From Cellvibrio japonicus Ueda107 (GTDB lineage Bacteria > Pseudomonadota > Gammaproteobacteria > Pseudomonadales > Cellvibrionaceae): a DNA stretch of 64,000 bases. The first letter of the stretch is position 1; each line of letters begins with the position of its first letter. Under the pieces are notes generated by a model. It was given only the letters and a program-made list of their open reading frames with translations, had not been told where the DNA came from and did no database searches. Position numbers and translations under genes: made by a program. This document shows, in pieces, positions 7,990 through 17,155 of this stretch. Location of the stretch: NCBI RefSeq assembly GCF_000019225.1, contig NC_010995.1:872001-936000 (forward strand), written 5' to 3'.

Positions 7990-8952
7990 TCAGTAGGTGC
8001 GTGCCAGTGAGAACTCGGCTAGCTGGCGCATTGCCTGGCTATACGCGTTGTCCGGCAGCGTTTGGAGCTGGCTCAGTGCCTGGTCGACCTGGCGGCGGGC
8101 GGCTTGCAGGGTATAGTCCATGCCGCCGGTGGCTTTAACAACCTCCAGGATGGCATGGAGTTGGCTGGCGTCGCCCGTGCGTATGGTATTGGCGACCAGC
8201 TCGGCTTGTGCCCTGGTGCCTGTACGCATGGCGTGGATCAGGGGCAGTGTGGGCTTGCCTTCGGCCAGGTCGTCACCCACATTTTTGCCTAGGGTAGCCG
8301 CATCGCCCGTGTAGTCGAGGGCATCGTCTACCAGTTGGAAGGCGATACCCACATGGGAGCCGTAATGGCGCAGCGCTTCGCGCTGCCGGGTATTGGCGCC
8401 GGCGATCACACCGCCCACTTCGCAGGCGGCAGAAAAAAGGATTGCCGTCTTTTTATCAATGACCTGGAAATAGTTTTCTTCGGTGACATTTGGATCCTTG
8501 GCGTTGACCAATTGTTGTACTTCGCCTTCCGCAATCGTATTGGTTGTATCGCTGAGGATTGCCATGACATCCATACTGCCAATCGCGACCATCATCTGGA
8601 ATGCGCGCGAATAGAGGAAATCACCGACCAGCACACTGGGGGCATTGCCCCATTGGGCATTGGCGGTGGGACGGCCGCGACGCAGCTGCGACATATCGAC
8701 TACGTCATCGTGTAGCAGGGTCGCGGTGTGGATAAATTCAATGATCGCCGCCAAATCAAGATGCTGTTTGCCGGTGTAACCCAGGGATTTGGCAGCCAGC
8801 ATAACCAGCAGCGGGCGCAGGCGCTTGCCGCCTGCCTCTACCAGATAATGCCCAATATTCTCTACCAGGCCGACGTCCGAATGGAGCTGGTCGATAATCA
8901 ATTGATTGACAGCGGCGAAATCGTCTTTAACGACCTGTTGAAATGGCAGCAT
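7990..8952 (-). CDS. ispB: Trans-polyprenyl (octaprenyl-type) diphosphate synthase
   Basis: A 320-residue all-alpha prenyl transferase that builds the side chain of ubiquinone. Both aspartate-rich motifs are present: LLHDDVVDMSQLRRGRPT and FQLVDDALDYTGD. The GGKRLRPLLVMLAAKS block binds isopentenyl diphosphate. The residues before the first Asp motif are small or aromatic as in long-chain synthases, but product chain length (C40 or C45) cannot be fixed from sequence. In many gammaproteobacteria this gene diverges from rplU-rpmA; here that neighbour is absent. Confidence 0.93.
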   Translation of the reverse strand: MLPFQQVVKDDFAAVNQLIIDQLHSDVGLVENIGHYLVEAGGKRLRPLLVMLAAKSLGYTGKQHLDLAAIIEFIHTATLLHDDVVDMSQLRRGRPTANAQWGNAPSVLVGDFLYSRAFQMMVAIGSMDVMAILSDTTNTIAEGEVQQLVNAKDPNVTEENYFQVIDKKTAILFSAACEVGGVIAGANTRQREALRHYGSHVGIAFQLVDDALDYTGDAATLGKNVGDDLAEGKPTLPLIHAMRTGTRAQAELVANTIRTGDASQLHAILEVVKATGGMDYTLQAARRQVDQALSQLQTLPDNAYSQAMRQLAEFSLARTY

Positions 8953-9147
8953 GGTGTTTATCTTGTCTGTGGGTCTATCTGTTCTGTTGGCTGGTCGTTG
9001 ATGCCGGACTAGCGTGCAGGTCTGATCACTCCGGTTTTACGGGCTGATCGTGCTTTGGAGCCCATAGTGAGGAAAACCCGGGGGCGGCAAAACTGGCGGC
9101 CATGCTAACAGCCCAAGAGGGTGAGTCAAGTAAAACTCCCGCCGCGG

Positions 9148-9906
9148 CTACGCGCTTTCTTCAAGCAGGCCTTGGGCATTCCGCCAGAGGATTTGCAGGG
9201 GGGCGGGAGACTCCACGGCGAGGGCCGCTTGTGTCCCCGAGTCTAGTTGCCATTGGAAAAACTGCCAGTTGGATGTATCGAGGGGAAGTGTTGTAGAAAA
9301 AATAATAGCGCCCTGGTCCAACTGGAAACTGATGTTATCCAGCCCTGAGGCAATGCCGGTGCCCAGGGCTTTCAGCATGGCCTCCTTGAGTGTCCAGAGG
9401 CGATAGAACTGGCGCTCCTGATCTTCAGGTTCCAGGCGTTGTAACCAATGTGTTTCATGGTCTGCAAAAAAATGGGTCGCCAATTCGAGGGCGTTGAGGC
9501 GACTTTTATTCTGCTCTATATCCACACCAATATTTAATCCGTGGCTCACACCCAGCAAGGCCTCCTGCGCACTGTGGCTTAGGTTAAAAAGAATGTTGGT
9601 ATCGGCCAAATAGGGTTTTCCTTTGGGATGCTGTGCAAACTCCAGGGCCGAAGGGGATTGGCCGAGGTAATTGGCCAATACGCGCCGCAGCAATATCCGT
9701 GTGGCCAGGTGCTCAAGCCGACCGCGGACAAAGCGCTGGGCGCGTGCCAACTCTGCGGCAGTACACAGTGCGCCGGCTGTATTTTCGATGCTTTCCTGAT
9801 CAAGCTGGCGCATATCCAGTCGCCACAAGTGAATTTCATGGCGCTTTATATTGAATGGGTTTACTGAGTCAGAAATGTTTGCCATAGCGACCATGCCGGT
9901 ATCCAT
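9148..9906 (-). CDS. 4'-phosphopantetheinyl transferase (Sfp/AcpT type)
   Basis: A 252-residue predicted transferase that moves the phosphopantetheine arm of CoA to carrier-protein serines. Key motifs are GVDIEQ (Mg-binding Asp and Glu), FYRLWTLKEAMLKALG (the W-KEA signature) and the FNLSHS strand. GKPYLADT corresponds to the conserved substrate region. The size fits the two-lobed Sfp class, which can serve fatty-acid and NRPS/PKS carriers. No carrier or NRPS gene is nearby. The start is uncertain: in-frame ATGs at 9894 and 9885 are equally possible and none has a strong ribosome site. Confidence 0.88.
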   Translation of the reverse strand: MDTGMVAMANISDSVNPFNIKRHEIHLWRLDMRQLDQESIENTAGALCTAAELARAQRFVRGRLEHLATRILLRRVLANYLGQSPSALEFAQHPKGKPYLADTNILFNLSHSAQEALLGVSHGLNIGVDIEQNKSRLNALELATHFFADHETHWLQRLEPEDQERQFYRLWTLKEAMLKALGTGIASGLDNISFQLDQGAIIFSTTLPLDTSNWQFFQWQLDSGTQAALAVESPAPLQILWRNAQGLLEESA

Positions 9907-10050
9907 AAAAAGGATGCTGGTGAAGAGGATAATTGCGCGGCATCATAGGCGACTTTGCGACTTGTACACAAATAGGCGACAATTCGCGGCCGCGCCTGGC
10001 GCAGCACCTTGTTAATTAGACGAAATATCTTTTGTGGATTTGGAGTTAGC

Positions 10051-10548
10051 ATGCAAATCACTGCCGACAAAGTTGTCAGTTTTCATTACCGTTTGAGCGA
10101 AACCGGGGCCGATGAGATCGAGTCTTCCTATGATGCGGAGCCAACCCTTTACCTGCACGGACATAACAACTTGCTGGCGGCATTGGAAGCGGCGCTTGAC
10201 GGTAAAACCGTGGGCGATAAGGTGAGTGTTAGCCTGACTCCGGAACAGGCATACGGTGTGCGTCAGGAAGGTGCGGTCCAGCGTATCCCCGTTAAACATT
10301 TACTCGATCACGATAAGCTTAAAAATAAGCTCAAGCCGGGAATGAAAGTCGCCGTGAACACCCAGCACGGCCCATGGGAAGCCCTTGTCCTGAAGGTGGG
10401 TAAATTCAATGTCGATATTGATAGTAATCACCCCCTGGCGGGTAAGCACCTGGATTTTGCCCTGGACGTTATAGCGGTGCGTGATGCGACAGACGAAGAG
10501 ATTGCCCATGGCCATGCCCATGGTGTCGGCGGGCACCATCACGACTAG
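10051..10548 (+). CDS. slyD: FKBP-type peptidyl-prolyl isomerase SlyD
   Basis: A 165-residue cytoplasmic prolyl isomerase and chaperone. The start MQITADKVVSFHYRLSE, with GGAG at 10041-10044, is the typical SlyD N-terminus. YLHGHNNLLAALEAALDGK and the Tyr-containing VSLTPEQAYG are the split FKBP domain around the inserted IF chaperone domain. The His-rich C-terminus (HGHAHGVGGHHHD) is a nickel-binding tail, shorter than in E. coli. A longer frame from 10009 is rejected because the ribosome site serves 10051. Confidence 0.93.
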   Translation: MQITADKVVSFHYRLSETGADEIESSYDAEPTLYLHGHNNLLAALEAALDGKTVGDKVSVSLTPEQAYGVRQEGAVQRIPVKHLLDHDKLKNKLKPGMKVAVNTQHGPWEALVLKVGKFNVDIDSNHPLAGKHLDFALDVIAVRDATDEEIAHGHAHGVGGHHHD

Positions 10549-10697
10549 TTCCCGCTCGTTACTCCTGTCCCCGTATCGGCATTGGTCCGGGACTTGCGCG
10601 GGTGTTGCTACCCAAGCTATTCACGAGCAGCTATGCTTGGGGACATGACAATCAAAAAGTGAGTGCGATGGACAGCCCATAAGCGGATTTCTATTGC

Positions 10698-12974
10698 ATG
10701 TTGATATCTTGTCTTTCATTTGGGCGCAATCGCGCGACTCGTGGTTTTACTGCCCTGGGCTGCAGTTTATGCCTGGGATTGTTGTTTTTGTCTTCTGTGA
10801 TTGCACAGGCTCAAACTATCAGTCGGCATAAGCTGACTGCTTCTTATTTGTACAATTTTGCCAAGCATATCGAATGGCCCCATGAGTCGGGACTGGATTC
10901 ATTTGATATCGCCCTTTATGGCAATGATACCCAGCAAGTGTATGCAGAGCTGGCCCAACTGGCGGGCAAAGTGAAGTTGCGCAACCTGCCTATCCGTGTC
11001 GAGCGTGTCACCAATACCAGTAATCTTGTTCGCTATCAGATGGTTTATCTGGATGCAGAGGGTGGGCGTGTCTTGCCGGAATTGCTGGACGCCCTGGAGA
11101 GCAAACCGGTATTGCTGGTGACAGCGGATTATCCCAACCAGCAACTGGTGATGATTAACCTGCTGAGCAGTAATGATCGTCTGCTATTTGAGGTAAACCG
11201 TTCCAATATCATTAACCATGGCCTTAAACCCCTTCCGGAGTTGATCCTCAATGGCGGGACTGAGATTGATGTAGCGCGACTTTATCGCGAGGGGCAGGCC
11301 TCTCTGGTCGCCATGCAAAAACAACTGCAGGCGCGTGAGAAAACCCTGCGCCAGTTGAGTGACAAAACCGAAGAGCAAGCCGCCCTGAATCGCCGGTTGG
11401 AACAGCAATTGGCTGAGTTAAACCAGAATATCCGCCAGAGCGATGCACTGATTGCCAACCAAAACCTGCAGCTGCAAGAACAGGAAGCACAACTGGAAAA
11501 AAATAAACAGGAGCGCACCGCGCTGCTGCAGGAAATGGATGAGCGTACACGCGAACTCAATGCACAGAAAGTCCAGCTGCAAACCATTTCGACCACTATT
11601 GAAACACGTGAAAAACGCCTGACCCAACTTGATGAGACTATCAGGATCCAGGAAGCTGAAATCGCTGCCCAGAAACGCGCCATTGCCGGGCTTGATGAAA
11701 CCGTGGATGCGCAGAAAACCACACTCAGGTATATGTTGGGTTTGGTTATTCTCGGTGTCTTGTTGATTTTCACGATCTTTGTGGCCTATCACATGAAACG
11801 GCGCGACAACCAGCGCCTTGCCGCCCACAGTAAGGACCTGCAGATTGCCAAGGATCGCCTCGCTATTGCCAAGCGCAAAGCCGAGGACGCCAGCCAGGCC
11901 AAGAGTGAATTCCTGTCATTGATGAGCCACGAATTGCGCACACCCTTGCAGGCGATTATCGGGTACACCGAGTTGGTGATTGAAGAGCTCAAACTGGATA
12001 GCGATGATCGCCATGTGAAAGATCTGGAGCGTGTTATCCATAATGGCGAACGTTTGTTGCGCCTGATCAACGGCGTACTGGATATGGCCAAGATCGAGTC
12101 AGGTAGCATGGATCTGGATCTTACCGAGGTGCGACTCTCCAGCCTGGTTGACGAGGCACGTGGAACCGTTGCGCCCTTGTTGGAAAAAAGTGAAATCCAG
12201 GTGGTGCAGGAGGTTGATGATGGTGAAAGCCTGCCCAAGGCAGACCCGGAAAAGCTGCTGCATATCCTGATCAACCTGCTGGGTAATGCCAGCAAGTTTG
12301 CCCCCAAGGGGGTGGTATCCATCAAGGCTTACCATCGCGCCGAAAAGATTTATATCAGTGTTGCCGACACCGGGATTGGTATGTCACCGGAACAGCAGCA
12401 ACATATTTTTGATCCATTCCGCCAGGCCGATTCGGGTACGACGCGTAAATACCAGGGCAGTGGCCTTGGACTGTCCATTACCCGCCAATTGTGTGAGTTG
12501 ATGGGGGGCAGTATCCGTGTTGAAAGCGAGCTGGGTAAAGGCTCTACATTTATTGTTGAGTTGCCATTGCCAATAGTGCCTCCCGCCCCGAAAGACCAGG
12601 AGCCTGAGGCTGTCATAACGGAAACGGCGGCCGTCATGCCTGCCGGTGCGGATGAATCCCTGACCCACCTGGTCATTGTTGAGGAGTATCCCCAATTACT
12701 GGAGCGCCTTGCCCGGGGTTTGGGAAACCGGTCTTACCAGCTGCATTGTGCTTCGGATGTCGCATCCTGTTTGCAGTTGGTGCGTGAACATCAACCTCAA
12801 GCGGTTGTGATTGACCCGCTCTTTGCCCCGGCCTCCTCTGTGATAGATGCCTTGCGCGCCGATCCACAAACGGCAGGCGTAACTATCCTCCTGCTAAGCC
12901 CGGCGCAGGGTGCAGATCTGTTGCCCCATCAGGAAACACAACTGCTCCTGGCGCAGTTGTGTGCGAAAAACTAG
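10698..12974 (+). CDS. YfiR-domain hybrid sensor histidine kinase
   Basis: A 758-residue predicted inner-membrane kinase. Order: signal/anchor segment (1-39), YfiR-like (DUF4154) periplasmic domain (about 45-200, with LTASYLYNFAKHIEWP), a long heptad coiled coil (about 205-340), a membrane helix (343-366), a HisKA domain with His411 in SHELRTPLQAI, a HATPase domain with N box near residue 522 and DTGIGMS, and a C-terminal receiver-like domain (about 655-758). The receiver keeps an Asp (VVIDPL) but no clear conserved Lys, so it may be degenerate. Known YfiR is a periplasmic regulator of a diguanylate cyclase; fusion to a kinase suggests envelope sensing. It lies about 115 bases upstream of the TonB receptor. 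Confidence 0.85.
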   Translation: MLISCLSFGRNRATRGFTALGCSLCLGLLFLSSVIAQAQTISRHKLTASYLYNFAKHIEWPHESGLDSFDIALYGNDTQQVYAELAQLAGKVKLRNLPIRVERVTNTSNLVRYQMVYLDAEGGRVLPELLDALESKPVLLVTADYPNQQLVMINLLSSNDRLLFEVNRSNIINHGLKPLPELILNGGTEIDVARLYREGQASLVAMQKQLQAREKTLRQLSDKTEEQAALNRRLEQQLAELNQNIRQSDALIANQNLQLQEQEAQLEKNKQERTALLQEMDERTRELNAQKVQLQTISTTIETREKRLTQLDETIRIQEAEIAAQKRAIAGLDETVDAQKTTLRYMLGLVILGVLLIFTIFVAYHMKRRDNQRLAAHSKDLQIAKDRLAIAKRKAEDASQAKSEFLSLMSHELRTPLQAIIGYTELVIEELKLDSDDRHVKDLERVIHNGERLLRLINGVLDMAKIESGSMDLDLTEVRLSSLVDEARGTVAPLLEKSEIQVVQEVDDGESLPKADPEKLLHILINLLGNASKFAPKGVVSIKAYHRAEKIYISVADTGIGMSPEQQQHIFDPFRQADSGTTRKYQGSGLGLSITRQLCELMGGSIRVESELGKGSTFIVELPLPIVPPAPKDQEPEAVITETAAVMPAGADESLTHLVIVEEYPQLLERLARGLGNRSYQLHCASDVASCLQLVREHQPQAVVIDPLFAPASSVIDALRADPQTAGVTILLLSPAQGADLLPHQETQLLLAQLCAKN

Positions 12975-13090
12975 GGGGCCGCTTGCGCACTGTATTTCGT
13001 CATCTATCGTTAAGGAACTATGCCCCTTCGCGGTTAATGCGAACTTGGGGTTCTGCCCTGTACGCAGGTACCAGATTCCGGGCTGCCATT

Positions 13091-15271
13091 ATGGCTAGAA
13101 AGGTTTTTGCTTCGATTGAATTTCCAAATTCCAGGTGTTTTTGTCGTGCACTATTGGTGCGGGCAGTTGCCCTGTTATTTGCGTTTTCTCCGCTGGCCAG
13201 TGCAGGGAGCGGGGATGATATTTTCAACATGTCCCTGGCCGAGCTGGCCCAGGTGCAGATTTCTATTGCGACGGGAAACAGCACTCCATTGGATCGTGCA
13301 CCTGCGACGGCATCTGTTATTACTGCCGATGATATTCGTAACATGGGGGCACGTACGCTTGATGAGGTACTTGAAACGGTTCCTGGGCTTCATGTTTCCC
13401 TTTCTTCACTAAGTCGCCTGGATGCTGTGTATTCCATTCGTGGAATACACACAGGCTTTAATCCCCATGTGTTGTTGCTTCTTAATGGCGTACCTATTCA
13501 ATCGAGCTTGCAGGGAAGTCGTCCTGCACTCTTGCGGTTGCCGATTACCAGCATTGATCGTGTTGAGGTGATTCGAGGTCCAGGCTCTGCTATCTACGGA
13601 GCGGATGCCTATTCGGGGGTTATTAATGTCATAACCAAGGATGCGGCAGCTGTGGACGTGACGCGTGTGGGAGGGCGTACTGGCTCCTTTGATTCGCGTG
13701 AGCTATGGGTTGAAACAGCTGGTCGCTGGGGGGATGTCGGCATTGCTTTTAGCTCTACTTATATGACGAGTAATGGCGATGATGAGCGTATTGTGCGAGC
13801 AGATATGCAATCTACCCTGGATGCCGTTTTGGGGACACAGGCTTCACTTGCGCCTGGTGCATTAGCAACGTCCTATGAAATCCTGAACAGTCATTTGGCC
13901 CTGAACACGGAAAAATGGCAGTTAAATGCCTGGAATTGGATATCCCGGAATGCCGGTCTGGGGGCTGGTGGCGCGCAAGCTCTTGATTTCCGTGGCAATG
14001 AGGATAGTCAAATTTGGTTGCTGGATAGTGCATACCACTTTAATACGGGGATTCAAGGGTGGGACAGTAGTGTAAGTATTAGCCATTTTGACTATGGACA
14101 GGATGTGACCTTCATTCTTTTCCCCGAGGGCAGCCGTTTGCCAATAGGCGCTGACGGCAACATTAACTTCGATGCTACTAATATGGTTTATTTCCCGGAT
14201 GGTGTCATAGGCAATCCGGGCGGCACTGTGCGTGAGTCAAAAATTGATTGGATTAATATCTGGAATGGTTGGGACAATCATCGCTTTCGTTTAGCACTGG
14301 GTATGCGTCGCCAGGCTATTGATAGTGAAGAGCGTAAAAACTATGGCCCTGGTGTTTTGGATGGTACCGAAACGGAAGTATCCGGCCAACTGGTGGATGT
14401 TACCAGGACACCCTTTGTTTTTATTGGGGATAGGGCTCGCCACATCCAATATGCCTCTATACAGGATGAATGGCGGCTTACATCATCCCTGGAGTTAACA
14501 ACCGGCGTTCGTTTTGACTACTATGAAGATTTTGGCAGTACCACCAACCCCAGGCTCGCACTGGTGTGGTCAGCCAGTAATGAACTGACGACCAAGTTAC
14601 TTTATGGCAGTGCCTTTCGTGCCCCCTCTTTTTCTGAACTCGGGTATCAAAACAATCCGGTATCTATCGGCAATCCTAACCTGCATCCTGAACAGATAGA
14701 TACAATAGAGTTATCGTTTAATTACCGCTTGAGCAGAGACATGCAGTCCAACCTCACGTTGTTTTATTACGAGGCCAGTGGTTTGATTGAGTTCTCCCAG
14801 GATATTGCTACTCAGACTAAAACGGCACGCAATGCGCGCGATCAGGATGGCGAAGGGTTTGAATGGGAACTGACTTGGAATCCGGTTGCCAATTGGTGGC
14901 TGAATGCGAGCTATGCCTATCAGAATGCGCATGATAAACAGACTGGATTTGCTATCGCGGATGCTCCTGGACGGCAATTTTTATTTTCTTCCCGTTGGGA
15001 TTTTTTGCCGCGATGGTGTCTTCATACTCAGTGGAATTGGGTCATGGATCGCCAACGTCAATCAGATGATGTGCGCTCATCCATTGAGGATTACAACTTG
15101 CTGGATTTTACCCTGCAGCGAGAGGAGATTCTCCCTCAGCTCGATTTGTCTTTATCTGTTCGCAATGCGTTTAATACCGATGCCCGTGAACCCAGTACCT
15201 ATGAAATTCCTGATGATTATCCATTGACTGGGCGTAGTATTTGGTTGACATTCAATTACCGTTTTCAGTAG
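13091..15271 (+). CDS. TonB-dependent outer-membrane receptor
   Basis: A 726-residue receptor. The start at 13091 gives a signal peptide (MARKVFASIEF...AVALLFAFSPLASA). Plug-domain motifs follow: SVITADDIRNMGARTLDEVLETVPGL, LLLNGVPI and DRVEVIRGPGSAIYGADAYSGVINVITK. The rest is barrel, with the conserved TonB-receptor segments KLLYGSAFRAPSFSELGY, NPNLHPEQIDTIELS and a terminal aromatic strand. The plug begins with a FNMSLAELAQVQIS segment seen in receptors often found beside YfiR-type proteins. The ligand is unknown. A longer frame from 12959 overlaps the kinase and has no signal peptide at its start. Confidence 0.9.
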   Translation: MARKVFASIEFPNSRCFCRALLVRAVALLFAFSPLASAGSGDDIFNMSLAELAQVQISIATGNSTPLDRAPATASVITADDIRNMGARTLDEVLETVPGLHVSLSSLSRLDAVYSIRGIHTGFNPHVLLLLNGVPIQSSLQGSRPALLRLPITSIDRVEVIRGPGSAIYGADAYSGVINVITKDAAAVDVTRVGGRTGSFDSRELWVETAGRWGDVGIAFSSTYMTSNGDDERIVRADMQSTLDAVLGTQASLAPGALATSYEILNSHLALNTEKWQLNAWNWISRNAGLGAGGAQALDFRGNEDSQIWLLDSAYHFNTGIQGWDSSVSISHFDYGQDVTFILFPEGSRLPIGADGNINFDATNMVYFPDGVIGNPGGTVRESKIDWINIWNGWDNHRFRLALGMRRQAIDSEERKNYGPGVLDGTETEVSGQLVDVTRTPFVFIGDRARHIQYASIQDEWRLTSSLELTTGVRFDYYEDFGSTTNPRLALVWSASNELTTKLLYGSAFRAPSFSELGYQNNPVSIGNPNLHPEQIDTIELSFNYRLSRDMQSNLTLFYYEASGLIEFSQDIATQTKTARNARDQDGEGFEWELTWNPVANWWLNASYAYQNAHDKQTGFAIADAPGRQFLFSSRWDFLPRWCLHTQWNWVMDRQRQSDDVRSSIEDYNLLDFTLQREEILPQLDLSLSVRNAFNTDAREPSTYEIPDDYPLTGRSIWLTFNYRFQ

Positions 15272-15304
15272 TCGATAATTCCCATAGATACATATAAAGT
15301 GGAT

Positions 15305-15328
15305 GCTCTCTTTGTTGTCGAAGAGAGC
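15305..15328 (+). terminator. Hairpin after the TonB-receptor gene
   Basis: Perfect 8-base arms GCTCTCTT and AAGAGAGC enclose an 8-base loop. Only a broken T-rich tract follows, so this may be a weak terminator or a transcript-stabilising structure ahead of the citrate-synthase-like genes. Confidence 0.4.
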
Positions 15329-15402
15329 TGTTGTGTCGTTTGATCTTAAGGGCTGAGCGAAGCTCCTTTAAATGGCCAGTAATTTATTACATGGTTTTGC
15401 TT

Positions 15403-16281
15403 ATGGCTACGAAAGAAGAATCTGTTTTAGGTGGAGAGTTGCCACAAGCCTCTCCTGATCATGGGAAGGTAGAGCATCGTAATCAGGTGTTTGAGGAGCG
15501 CGTTGCAACCCGTATTTGGGGTGAAGTGCCTTGTCAGGATAATCCATATATCGCTACCAAAGTGCTCTGCCATGGGTACGATCTGTTGGAGTTGATGAAT
15601 AAACGTTCTTTTGTCGATGTGTTCTACTTGCTTTTCAGGGGGGAGTTGCCTGGGGCTGAGCAAGCCCAATTACTAGAGCAATTGATGATTGGGCTCATCA
15701 ATCCCGGCCCACGTCATCCGGCTGTCCGTGCTGCGATGAATGCGGGGGTTGGCAAGACGAATCCCGTTCATATATTACCTATTGCACTTGGTATTTTCGG
15801 TGGAGTACAGCGCGGCGCTGGTGCGATCGAACAAACCATGCGCTATTTGCGAAAGTCAGTTCGCACTTCCCCTGCCGACGCAGCAGCTGAGCTGATTAAG
15901 GCTGGAGAAACGCACCTTAGTCAGGACAATCTCACTGCATTGATTTTGCCATCTGCGCCAGGATTCGGACGAGTATATGGTAGTCCGGATACCCTCATGG
16001 CGACTGTAGCCTCACAGTTACTTGTATTACCTGCATCTGGGCCTTGCCTGCATTGGGCCCATGATTGGTTAGATATTCTTGCTGATGAGGGCATAGGATG
16101 GCTCAGTGTTGGTCTGGCAGCGGCTGTTTTTTGTGATTTGGGATTTCAACCTCGATACGGTTCTGTATTGTTTCAGTTATTAGCTGCTCCCGGTTTGGCC
16201 GCCCATGGACTTGAGTTGGCTAACAAACCGATTACGGCAATGCCTTTTGTGAAGGACGAGAATTATGTCATCGAACCTTGA
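15403..16281 (+). CDS. Citrate-synthase-fold protein 1, catalytic residues apparently lost
   Basis: A 292-residue protein alignable by eye to the citrate synthase family: NPYIATKVLCHGYDLLELMNKRSFVDVFYLLFRGELP at the N-terminus, a PGFGRVYGSPD stretch matching GFGHRVY-DPR, and a C-terminal PGLAAHGLE matching the GWIAHxxE helix. The three catalytic positions look changed: the GPLHGGAN His region reads GGVQRGAGAIE, the GFGHRVY His is missing, and the PNVD Asp aligns with Val. The size is below the usual 370-430 residues. The start is uncertain (ATG at 15391 or 15403; no clear ribosome site). It overlaps the next gene, also citrate-synthase-like, by 17 bases. Confidence 0.7.
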   Translation: MATKEESVLGGELPQASPDHGKVEHRNQVFEERVATRIWGEVPCQDNPYIATKVLCHGYDLLELMNKRSFVDVFYLLFRGELPGAEQAQLLEQLMIGLINPGPRHPAVRAAMNAGVGKTNPVHILPIALGIFGGVQRGAGAIEQTMRYLRKSVRTSPADAAAELIKAGETHLSQDNLTALILPSAPGFGRVYGSPDTLMATVASQLLVLPASGPCLHWAHDWLDILADEGIGWLSVGLAAAVFCDLGFQPRYGSVLFQLLAAPGLAAHGLELANKPITAMPFVKDENYVIEP

Positions 16282-17155
16282 GGGCGTAGATATCATGGGG
16301 GCGAGTGACCAAACCTCTATCGAAGCGCAGGATGTACTGAATTATCTGGATGGGCGGCGGAATCGGATTTTTAGTCGCATAGGTGGCTGGTTTCCCGGAA
16401 AGGGCGTTTATAACCATGGTTATTCGATGCTTGATGAGCTGATAGGAAAGGTTTCCTATTTTCAGGTTTTGATTTTGAATGCTACCGGGCGCCTGGTGGA
16501 GCGCAACCTTGCAGATTGGGTAGAAGCTATCTGTGGCTGCTTAAGTTGGCCTGATCCACGCATTTGGTGCAACCAGATTGGGGCCTTGGCGGGTACAGCC
16601 AGGGCATCGAATCTGGTCGGGACGGTCATGGGATGTTTGGCGACGGACTCCCGTACTTATGGTGTTTACCCCATTATTGAAGGGGTTCAATTTATCCAGC
16701 ATGCTTTGGCACAGCAGTGCCAGGGAGTAACACCAAGCAGTATTGTAGAAAAGGCCGTTGGGCAGAGTGGAGGAAAACCAATGATTGTGGGTTATGTCCG
16801 TCCAATTGCTAAAGGGGATGAGCGACTAGAGCGAATGGAGGAAATTAGTCGTCACTTGGGGATTGCTCCTGGCCCCCATTTACAGCTGGCTTACGATATT
16901 GAAAAAGTTATGAAAGCAAAATATGGCGAAGGCATGAATATTAATGGTTATGTTGCCGCAGTCTTATCGGATCATGGGTTTTCTCCGCAAGAGGTTTACC
17001 AAATATTTCCTACAGCAGTAGCCAGTGGGGTTACTGCCTGTTATCGGGACGCCTATTTGCGCCCACCAGAGAGTTTCTTACCCTTACGCTGTGATGATGT
17101 GGTGTACCAGGGGCCAGCCTTCCGTGTTGTCCCTCCCGTTGGAGAGGCGAATTAG
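16265..17155 (+). CDS. Citrate-synthase-fold protein 2, catalytic residues apparently lost
   Basis: A 296-residue companion of the preceding protein, also of citrate-synthase type: GALAGTARASNLVGTVMG, a VGYVRPIAKGDERLERM segment in the place of GFGHRVYKxxDPR, and MNINGYVAAVLSDHGF in the place of PNVDFYSGIILKAMG. Here the second catalytic His aligns with Arg, the Asp with Asn (NING), and no GPLHGGAN motif is seen. AAGGA about 9 bases before the ATG supports the start. The 17-base overlap with the first gene points to coupled translation and perhaps a heteromeric complex. Activity as a citrate synthase or citryl-CoA lyase is doubtful; function unknown. Confidence 0.65.
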   Translation: MSSNLEGVDIMGASDQTSIEAQDVLNYLDGRRNRIFSRIGGWFPGKGVYNHGYSMLDELIGKVSYFQVLILNATGRLVERNLADWVEAICGCLSWPDPRIWCNQIGALAGTARASNLVGTVMGCLATDSRTYGVYPIIEGVQFIQHALAQQCQGVTPSSIVEKAVGQSGGKPMIVGYVRPIAKGDERLERMEEISRHLGIAPGPHLQLAYDIEKVMKAKYGEGMNINGYVAAVLSDHGFSPQEVYQIFPTAVASGVTACYRDAYLRPPESFLPLRCDDVVYQGPAFRVVPPVGEAN

